Positions 55,507-64,000 of a stretch of DNA of 64,000 bases are shown here, in pieces. A program made the position numbers and the translations under genes. Below the pieces are notes generated by a model. The model made no database searches, was not told the DNA's origin, and saw only the letters and a program-made list of their open reading frames with translations. The DNA comes from Hanleya hanleyi (taxonomy: Eukaryota > Mollusca > Polyplacophora > Lepidopleurida > Hanleyidae): positions 18,600-82,599 of the forward strand of contig JAVTVY010019563.1 in assembly GCA_036873755.1 (NCBI GenBank), in the 5' to 3' direction. Each line of letters begins with the position of its first letter. Position 1 is the stretch's first letter.

Positions 55507-57213
55507 AATAGTCCTGAAAATTTATTGGTAAAAATTCTTTCTTGTAGAAAAATTTATGCACAAGGAGAAGGGAAGAATATTTGTTCAACTTGAGTAGGGG
55601 TAGGATGTTTAATTCTCTGAACAGAGGTAGTGTATGGGCCAGTTTAGTCGAAAAGGTTATTGCCCTGATCGCGCGCTTCTGCAGTATAATTAATGGGTTT
55701 AAATGAGTAACATATGTATTTCCCCACAAGACGTTACAATAGTTCAAGTACGAAAATATCATAGAGTAATATAATATAAATAATGTCTTTTTATTCAAGG
55801 AGCTTTTGATATGATTTATGATGCCAATATTTCTAGATACCTTATTACCTATGTAATTTATATGGACATAACTGTATAAAGCCTTTGATACAGTTAACCA
55901 CGCTATCTTACTTTCCAAACTTAACCACTACGGCTTTAGAGGTTTATCGAATACCTGGTTTAGCAGCTATCTATCTAACAGATCACAAAATGTAGATTTC
56001 AGTGGAGTATTATCGGACTCAATGTTTGTTAACTGTGGAGTGCCCCAGGGGTCAATTCTTGGGCCAGTTCTTTTTCTCCTGTATATTAACGATATAAACA
56101 ACGTAACAGATATCTTGAAAATTATTCTTTTTGCAGATGATACCAGTGCCGTATTTTCTTCAAATAACCCTGTCGAGGCTATTAACACCATGGCCCATGA
56201 ACTCCAGAAGTTACATTCTTGGTTTTGTTGTAACCGCTTATCGTTGAACATAAAGAAAACCAAATACATGTTAGTCAAACCCAATACCCATAGACCTTCA
56301 ACTAACATACCTTCATTATCTGTTTCAGGCACAGAAATTGAACTTGTCCATCATTTAAATTCTTAGGCCTCATTATTAATGATCAGCTGAACTGGAAAAC
56401 TCATATAAATTACATAGGTAATAAGGTATCTAGAAATATTGGCATCATAAATCATATCAAAAGCTCCTTGAATAAAAAGACATTATTTATATTATATTAC
56501 TCTATGATATTTCCGTACTTGAACTATTGTAACGTCTTGTGGGGAAATACATATGTTACTCATTTAAACCCATTAATTATACTGCAGAAGCGCGCGATCA
56601 GGGCAATAACCTTTTCAACTAAACTGGCCCATACACTACCTCTGTTCAGAGAATTAAACATCCTACCCCTACTCAAGTTGAACAAATATTCTTCCCTTCT
56701 CCTTGTGCATAAATTTTTCTACAAGAAAGAATTTTTACCAATAAATTTTCAGGACTATTTCATCAAACAGTCTGATATACATCGCCATCATACCAGGGGA
56801 CAATTAACCAACCTGTATAGACCATTTTATCAGGCTAACTTATCATTTTATACCGTCAAAATTACTGGACCACGTAAGTGGAACAATTTGCCGCCTCCAC
56901 TCAAATGCATCGAATCTGCTTCTCTTTTCCGATCGAAAATTACAACATATCTTCTTCAAGACTGACCTATTTTCACAGTGCAATTATTTCAGATATATTC
57001 ACCATATCAATCTATAGTTTTTTTTCTTCCAATGCCATGTATTATTTGCTATCTATGTATAGAATTTTGGGATAGAACAAGCCCTCTGGGGTTTTATTCC
57101 CGCCGTTTATTGTATCATACAGCATCTACTAGTTTCTCTTTAATTATCGATAGTCATCGGAGTGTATAATATATATATATTACTTTATTTGGTGAATAAA
57201 CATCAATCAATCA
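55507..57213 (+). pseudogene. LINE RT (CR1/L2-like) with a 358-bp inverted duplication at its 5' side
   Basis: The plus strand from about 55874 reads KAFDTVNHAILLSKLNHYGF, GVPQGSILGPVLFLLYIND, ILFADDTSAVF, then thumb (SLNKKTLFILYYSMIF, YLNYCNVLWGNTYV) and a C-terminus ending TTYLLQD at 56965. A one-base shift lies near 56360. The 3' UTR ends in ATCAATCAATCAA, a CR1/L2-like microsatellite. The minus strand of 55507-55864 repeats 56402-56759 with a single mismatch noted, so the thumb is present twice in opposite directions. Confidence 0.85.
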
Positions 57214-57829
57214 AATACCATCCAGCATGAGAATCGACTGTCTCCATACTGCGAACGATATCCCATACTTTACCGTATTCGAGCAAAGTTTTCGCCTCTG
57301 TTACCACTCTCCGAAAATCTACTCACTGGCCTTGAAAATATATAAATATGTAAAACGTCCATTACATCACATGACGTGCAAGATATCAACAAGACCATTG
57401 ATTGGCTGAAGTAAGCCATATGATGTTTATTAGGGAACTAGAGAATTAAACTGGGGATTCAGAGAAAGTAGTTCAAAATGGATATGCTCACTTCCCAAGA
57501 TGAGTCTGACGAATGTACTTGATCGAAGTGGTAACCAAATCCACTTGCCTGTATGCACATATTTGATATGAGTGAGTGGATGGCTCATTCGGAATATTTA
57601 TCCCCTACACAATTTGTCCTCTCTCCTATAACATATATCCGTTTCTAGTGTATTATTGATTACCGATTAACTTAATTTTTTACAAATTATGGAGTCTTTC
57701 TGATCGTAACCTCTTTAACTGATAACACAAGTATGCCAGTTAAAGCGTATCTACTGCAAGTGTCGCCAGGTTAATACTCTTTCGATTATTAACACGGGAA
57801 TTATTTTGTGGTCGACGGCTGAATACTGA
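57214..57829. other. no gene seen
   Basis: Unique-looking AT-rich sequence without recognisable motifs. Confidence 0.5.
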
Positions 57830-57975
57830 AAGCCGAATCTGTCACCTACACTTCCACATATCAAAGGTCATCCTACATAAGCCGGATCTGTCGCTTACAT
57901 TTCCATATATCAAAGTTCATCCTACATAAGCCGGATCTGTCGCCTACACTTTCACCCTAGTTCATCCTACATAGA
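57830..57975. repeat. ~58-bp tandem repeat, about 3 units
   Basis: Units contain AAGCCGGATCTGTCGC, TACACTTCCA and GTTCATCCTACATA. Non-coding. Confidence 0.75.
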
Positions 57976-58364
57976 GAAGAACTTCTGTTACCACCTATAC
58001 CTTTACTGGTTACGCGCGCACCAGTATACGTTACTGTTAAATTTAATGCAATACCTGTGGTTAAAGGAGTATATCATTTTGCTACCCCCTCCCCCCTACA
58101 CACACACAACTGTTAGATACCGCACAAGATGCCTTGAGAACGAAAACATTTAGGTCAGCTTTCCGCAATTGATCACGCGTCTAGCCATTCGCTGACCTGA
58201 AATGTTCAAGTCCACGCTTTTGTCACTCGTCAAGTCTGTTATCAAGTGATCTGATGATATCTTCAGTGCCTTACATCCTGTGACTATAAATGATGTTAAA
58301 GTAGGGCATACCGAATAGTCAAAAGTCACATTTGTCATTTCACGCGAGGGAAACATAACGTCCT

Positions 58365-58461
58365 TTAACCCTCAAGTGCTTGGGGGAAACAAAATGTCCC
58401 CCCCCCCCCAACCAAACTCTATGCGCTATCTCCGGAACGACAAAAAATTGAGAGCTGAGCA
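58365..58461 (+). mobile_element. TTAA MITE left-end fragment
   Basis: TTAA at 58365-58368 is followed by CCCTCAAGTGCTTGGGGG and TCTCCGGAACGACAAAAAAT, then the similarity stops at GAGAGCTGAGC. Confidence 0.7.
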
Positions 58462-58989
58462 GTTTGTTTGTTTTTCATAAGCTTGAGATACAATTCGGGA
58501 AACTATAGAGTAATACTCCATCAAATACAGGATCAGGACGAGGCAATAACCTTTGAAATTGATGAATTCATTTAGAAATGATTTTGTTGAGCAGTAGAGG
58601 GAATAGTATTTCATATTCAAGTCATAGAAAGAAAGAATCAGCTAAACAAGAGAAAAGCATAAAGGGAAAAATACTGAATTAACCGTAAAACTAGGGAATT
58701 CAAGAGCAATAGATGAGAAATCAAGAAATGCAGTCAAGGATTAGAATATATTAACAGAATAAAAGTTGAAGGTACTGTGACAAAGGCAAAGGCAAGGTGA
58801 TCTGAAAAACAGTTAAGTATTATTTAAACTTAAAGTACAGAAATTATCTCAATAAGGCAATATATAGGATAGAATTCACAAATACAAAGAACCTAAGTGA
58901 CCAAAGTGATATATTAAATGAGACAAAGAAATTTTATTTAAGAAGAACCCACTGAATTTTTGAGCTGAACCAGCTATTGAAAAATCTAA
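58462..58989. other. no gene seen
   Basis: A-rich plus strand without conserved motifs. It may be old LINE ORF1 or ORF2 sequence. Confidence 0.4.
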
Positions 58990-60150
58990 CGATCCAATTC
59001 TTAACTGAAAAGCAAAAAAGTCTTTGGAGGGTGGCTTTTCATCTGATGATATATTCGTATATTTGGCATCATTACAGGAAAACGTCGGTTAAGTCAGGTT
59101 CCCGAACTATCCCTATAGTGTAGGGGAACTTTCTGCTACACAAAAAACTAGGTGTAATTACCTGTCTACCAAAAGTAGATAAACAAAAGTACAATTTAAA
59201 AAATGCAGCACCATATATTTGCTAAACGTGACTCACAAAATCTGCTCCAGTGACATTGCTCAATGGATAAAAACCGTGTTACCAAGTATAATAAACGAAA
59301 ATAAAACTGCATTTATGAGTGGTAGATTCATGGTCGAATATACGAGAATAGTTTAGGATCAAATGTCATTAACAAAAAGCAAAAATATTCCCGGTCTAAT
59401 ACTTTTAATAGATTTTGAAAGGCATTCGATTCGGTTAGTTAGAGTTTTATTCAGAAGGTTTAAGGTTTCTTCAACTTTGGTTCCTCGATACAAAAATGTA
59501 TGTATCGAGTCATGTTTCTTGGTTAATGATTTTGCTTCCCAGTTTTTCTCGTTGTCAAGGGGTTGACACCAGGGAGATCCCTTTCCTCGTATATTTTCTA
59601 CTTTGTGCTGAAATATTAGCAATTATGCTACAGGGGATACAATTGGGTGATGTAGGGCGTATGCTGTCTCAATAAGCTGATGATCAATATACTCTGATGA
59701 GAGTCAAAAAAGTCTGGTTGCTTGTTTGCAAGATTTGGACATTTTTTGCCGAATTTTCGTGGCTAAATTTAAATGCTGATTAAACAAGGGCCATGGTTCA
59801 GATAAATCTACAAATCAAAATGGCGGCTAGACTGGAGGCAAGACTCGTTTTCTCTTCTAGGAATGGTGTTCGTTATGAATGAGGCCGAAATGCTTGAACG
59901 AAACGAAAAACTTGAAAAATATAGACATAGGGCCTACTCATGAAAATATGGTTACACAAACTGGCGAAACCTTTAGGAAGAATAACTGTTTTGAAAGTTT
60001 TAATATTACCTAAGGTGAACATGTTTGTTTTGTCCACTGCCAGACTAAATGCTAATTTTAATTGATGAATTTCAGAAAAATCTGTTAAACCTTTTAAAGC
60101 TGGTGGAATGAATTTTCCGTCCATTATTAACACAATTCGGGCAAATTCGG
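58990..60150 (+). pseudogene. L1/Tx1-type LINE RT, heavily decayed
   Basis: Pieces in correct order on the plus strand: ENKTAFMSG-like near 59300, SLTKSKNIPGLILLIDFE (palm) at 59365-59420, SCFLVNDFASQFFSLSRG then HQGDPF near 59510-59575, and downstream VFVMNEAEMLERNEKLEK near 59870 and LPKVNMF-like near 60005. Stops and shifts occur throughout. The minus-strand ORFs at the same place are shadows. Confidence 0.65.
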
Positions 60151-62214
60151 GCAAAAATAACAAACATATTCAAAAAAAAAAAAAAATATTCAACTGTGGC
60201 ATCAAATTTGTTAATGGACTGATACGGGACCACAAAGGCGATGACATGATAATGCGGGATTTTGGCCTATACTTCGTGCGGTTTAAATCGAAAAAATAAA
60301 ATGTCCTAAAAATTCAAAGCAACCACAAGAAAAAATATGTACAAAATATGTGAAAGTTCTAGCTCGATTGCGTTATGATTATAGTTACGAAATGAAATTG
60401 AAATCCGCAAGATGTGCTATTCTGTGAGAAAAGGATCTAGATCGAGTCATTCAAACACACAATCAGACTCGAAGGACCCCTTGGACCAAAAAGATTTTCC
60501 AGCAGTGGAGACATAATGCCACGTCACATCACCAGGCTAAATGGCGTTGTCGTCTAAGGGATGCTTCGTGTCTAAATGTGTGTTTGAATGACTCGATTTA
60601 TAGGCCAGGAGCCCATTCGAGATAAGGGGCGTGGAATTTGCTCCCGTTCGCACCTCGAGCTCACCAATTTCTGAACATGTAGTCTTCAAGAATAAGGTAT
60701 GTGGGGTTAGTCCAGGTGTGGCAGGCCGAAGTTTCGTGTGGGCATAAGGTAACTACAGCGAGTTTGCTGTGAGCGGTGGTGATATTAATTTTTTAGAAAT
60801 ATAGTGGGGGTGGGGGAACGTATAATCTTATAATTGGAAGAATTAAAACGATAGATGTTATACACCAAAATAAAGCTCATGTTTTCCACTAGAGAATAAA
60901 AATAGTCAAAAAAAAATTAGAAAAATTTACGACGTCACCATGACGTCATAATTACCCGTATCTGTGCTGGGGGAGGGGGAAACTTGACTCTCACTAATCT
61001 CTATTTGGCCTATATACAGAATAGAAAGGAATTATGAACAGAAACTTTCTGACATCATACTTTATCCTTCTGGGGTCATTTTAAGTCATACTGCAGAATC
61101 CTAGTTGCAAAGGATCACGATGTACAAAATAGCACTCGAGGAGGGTATTGAAAAATTTGCGTTTTCTTTCCCATTATAGCATTTCGCGAACGGAATTAAT
61201 TAATTTTTTTGCGGGAATAATGGTTTTCTCTAGCCAGAAATATTGGTGAGAAAGATAGTTAGAAATTCTGAAAACCAGCGTTATAATTGACCACAACTAC
61301 CTTCCAAGAAACTGATGTCATCGAAGCAGCCAAAGTAGTTTTTCAAATCTTGGGTTTAGGCAACAGATCAATCATTTATTTTGTATTTAATACGACTTGA
61401 TTTTCCGATGTTTTATATCCAGAAACATCTGTAACATACATGCATCAAGCTCGGTGTGGATCTTGGGCAAGAAAACCGCTAAAATTGGAAAAATACAATC
61501 TAGCCACAAAATCTAATCATAGCCAACGAAAATCTCTCAATAACCATAGAAAGATTATTCAAGAACATTCAATGAGAAAGAACCAATAGTCCAATTTATG
61601 TAAAAGACTTGATAAGTCAGTTGAGGTTATATTGAACAATAACGCCTAAGTGTTTGACAGTAGATAGCAAAACGAATGTTCAACATCAGTAGATTTTGTG
61701 GGTCAGACGAAAGGTCATTTGTGTAGGTGAACTTGATGGAAATAGTTTTAAAAATGGTCGGCTATATATTACAATTTAGAAACGAGCAGCGCAAACTAGA
61801 TCAGAGATGAAAAGGTCAACTGAGTTTTCAGAACAACACATAATAGTTCAGAAAACTAATTGGCCGTGTTCGTTGTCATCTCTTATGTATGCATATACAA
61901 CTACACATACTGTTTCTTTGTTTTGACTAATTATCTCTATTAGGTAGATTAGATTCGCATTTCGGATGTATGAACAACTGATGATTACCCTGTCGCGATG
62001 TATATGTGAACCATATCTTCGCAGATCAAATGAATGGACATATTTCAGAGATACAAGTTCGTTTGTGTCTTCCTAAAACGTCATGTATACCCACCCCAGC
62101 TGTATGGTCATTGTACCCTATACTATGTATCTCATCGACGGTATGGTTTCTTAAGTTAGAGGAAGTAATGCCATTATGACATTATAGAGAATTGTCGAAA
62201 TACTATGGGACTTT
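60151..62214. other. no gene; possible decayed TTAA MITE at 60880-61190
   Basis: Around 60925-60945 GACGTCACCATGACGTCATA and around 61050-61110 the TTCTGGGGTCATTTTAAGTC / AAAGGATCACGA words resemble the TTAA MITE interior. Termini are absent. Nothing else is recognised. Confidence 0.45.
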
Positions 62215-62850
62215 GGTATGGTGTCATGGTATTGTAGTCTATTATTAGACATTGTGGATGTTTCTAGATTATAGAGCTGACGCAAGCTTGTTTACGTACT
62301 ATTATGTGGGTCAACCACTTAGAGCTTTCTGGAAGGCTATTGCAAATTGTATCTAGGTCAGATGATGCGGTAATGGTGTGTATTCTAGAAGTTTCTTGAT
62401 TGGAAGAATGATCTGGAATGGCTCATAGAGTATAAATAGCGCTCACTCAGTCATTGAGCAGGGAATTCAAACTGGCTTTTTATGTGGGTCTGTTACACTG
62501 TGTTACCTTTGCCTGTAACTACGGACTGCTGGATTATTTACTCCTGTGTATTAACTTTTGGTTGCTGCATAATCTACGCTATTTGTTAACGGTTATCGGA
62601 TATTGGACATTTACTGGGACTGTGTACAACTGAGCAGTGTTGGATTACCATTATACAGAAGAGTGATTTGTGCGTGTCAACAAGGACTGTAAAGTGTACA
62701 CCGGTATAGCATTGAACAGTAAGATTATATTTCACACATGTATTTGTTGTATTAACCTTACTTAAATTGTATATGACTTTAGTATTGTAAATAAATGTTT
62801 GATTGTTAATCCTTGACTTCAAACGTCTTTCTTGTACGGTAAAGCTGACG
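62215..62850 (+). other. candidate solo LTR
   Basis: A TATA box (GAGTATAAATAGCGC at 62428-62442) is followed by a CACTCAGTCATTGAGCAG start-site-like region and, about 350 bases on, AATAAATG (poly(A) signal near 62790). This spacing is typical of an LTR promoter and R region. I could not fix TG/CA ends or a target duplication, so boundaries are uncertain. A host promoter is the alternative. Confidence 0.35.
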
Positions 62851-63389
62851 TAACAATGGAAATATTACTATATTACATTACAACACGCATTAGCTTATGA
62901 AGACCATCACTTGTCAGAAACAAGTAAATACCAAAGGAAATATCCTCCTACATCAGTACGATATGCCGCTTGTTAAGCTATAAATGGGGGTCTATGGAGC
63001 AAGAACATGAAAGTAGCCACACCACATTGTCATGGAGTGAAACAATATATACAAATCCAAATAAAAAAGTGTAAGGAAAAATAAAAAGAAAACAAAGATG
63101 AGCACGTGGATGACCGACTGATAGTAATGAATCAAGAAAATAAGTTGACAGACTCTTGGTGCATATAATTTTGGCATTGCTTTGAAGATCATCGATCAAG
63201 GCTCACACTCTTGTAAACTGTAATATAGTTATTTTATGCGGCAATATGGCCTGTGCGAACTATATTGGTTTCAGCGCACATCAGAGCCATTCCCCAACCA
63301 AAAGAGATTGTAATATACCTCCTACTGTGGAAGAGGTACTTTGTATACCAACATTTTAGTGTCAACTGACGAAGCCCGGAATAACAGCG
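62851..63389. other. no gene seen
   Basis: The two overlapping minus ORFs at 62978-63199 are hydrophobic but have no family signature. Confidence 0.45.
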
Positions 63390-63867
63390 CGAATGCAAAT
63401 CATAGCAGTTGAGTATCAGTATATGGCTGTTCTCAACTGGTTTTACTCAACTAGTAACTACTTCATGTTCCTTTTCTGGGGCAGATTCGGAATCGGTGGA
63501 TCAATAACATCAACTCTCCCGAAGATGCATAAACAATCGATGGAGCAAGATTTATTGTGGAGATACTTAACATGCAGAGCGAATTTTTGGAAAATTTGTG
63601 CAAACGGGAAGTTAATTTTTGGGAAAAAATTATAATGTATGAATTTGCACAAAATTTAAATATGCTTAAATTGGATGATAACCTAAAAGATATTTGTGAT
63701 GCTAATTTATGCATCACTGAAATTGCATCGGCTCTTAGTGCTATGAAAAACGGATCATCCCCAGGCATAGATTGGTTAACAACAGAGTTTTATAAAGTGT
63801 TCTGGATCAAAATAAAAGAATTGGTAATGGAATCATTTAATGAAGCATACAACAAAGGGGAATTATC
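63390..63867 (+). pseudogene. L1/Tx1-type LINE RT entry, truncated by a PLE
   Basis: The frame from 63557 contains LCITEIASALSAMKNGSSPG, IDWLTTEFYKVFW and ESFNEAYNKGELS, the conserved RT-0/1 region of L1/Tx1 ORF2. It breaks off at about 63867, where a PLE-1 tail begins in frame by chance. The palm is not in the window. Confidence 0.8.
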
Positions 63868-64000
63868 GGTATTATGGATTCAGAATACTGATCAGCGATA
63901 CGGATTTGATATTTTTGGAACATCATGATGTCTTGCCGGCATCATTGAAAACTGTTGACCGCTTCTCTCTTGCAGGAAACAAGCCTATGTTTATGTATAC
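63868..64000 (+). mobile_element. PLE-1 3' tail, runs off the window
   Basis: It begins ATTCAGAATACTGATCAGCG and continues through CTTCTCTCTTGCAGGAAAC to the last base. It is a 5'-truncated copy inserted in the LINE. Confidence 0.85.

Overview
The window looks like repeat-rich, non-coding nuclear DNA from an invertebrate animal, probably marine. No bacterial operon, rRNA, tRNA or convincing host exon is visible. Nearly every recognisable protein fragment belongs to a mobile element: Penelope-like elements (PLEs), several LINE clades, a piggyBac-type TTAA MITE family, and a Polinton/Maverick (adintovirus-like) virus-like transposon. The species cannot be fixed from this sequence alone.

Layout, left to right. 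A 63-bp satellite fills 1-1203. From 1.6 to 9.3 kb there are fragments: a SWIM zinc-finger remnant, PLE tails, a GIY-YIG endonuclease joined tail-to-head to a PLE reverse transcriptase (RT), and an orphan Polinton terminus. A LINE lies at 9.3-11.6 kb. Two direct MITE copies flank a tandem duplication at 12.1-14.7 kb, and a 139-bp tandem array follows to 15.9 kb. A nearly intact PLE RT at 18.0-20.2 kb abuts the Polinton derivative at 20.2-30.8 kb. The right half holds a 2.2-kb array of a 49-bp minisatellite (33.4-35.6 kb), a detached remnant of a Polinton-type packaging ATPase (36.1-36.7 kb), hammerhead-like palindromes, nested LINEs (39-41, 43.6-48.7, 55.5-57.2, 59-60 and 63.4-63.9 kb), TTAA MITEs, and a second nearly intact PLE RT (50.8-52.5 kb).

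The most interesting unit is the Polinton derivative. Long, asymmetric terminal inverted repeats enclose a compact leftward block. In transcription order it holds a protein with four W-centred beta/alpha motifs, a small C-terminally membrane-anchored protein, a second protein with two of the same motifs, a conserved Polinton virion-associated protein, a penton-like minor capsid protein, a small basic core protein, the major capsid protein and an adenain-type cysteine protease. Spacing is virus-like: stop and start codons are adjacent or a few bases apart, and several genes have TATA boxes. No DNA polymerase B, integrase or packaging ATPase lies between the repeats, so this is a structural-gene-only derivative. 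Most capsid genes are broken by point stops, frameshifts, a PLE insertion and a roughly 115-bp micro-inversion. The protease and the W-motif protein remain open.

The PLEs form at least two families. Their 3' tails share a hairpin whose stem changes with compensation between families while the loop stays nearly constant. Two tail-to-head junctions suggest that the elements sit in tandem, as is known for PLEs.
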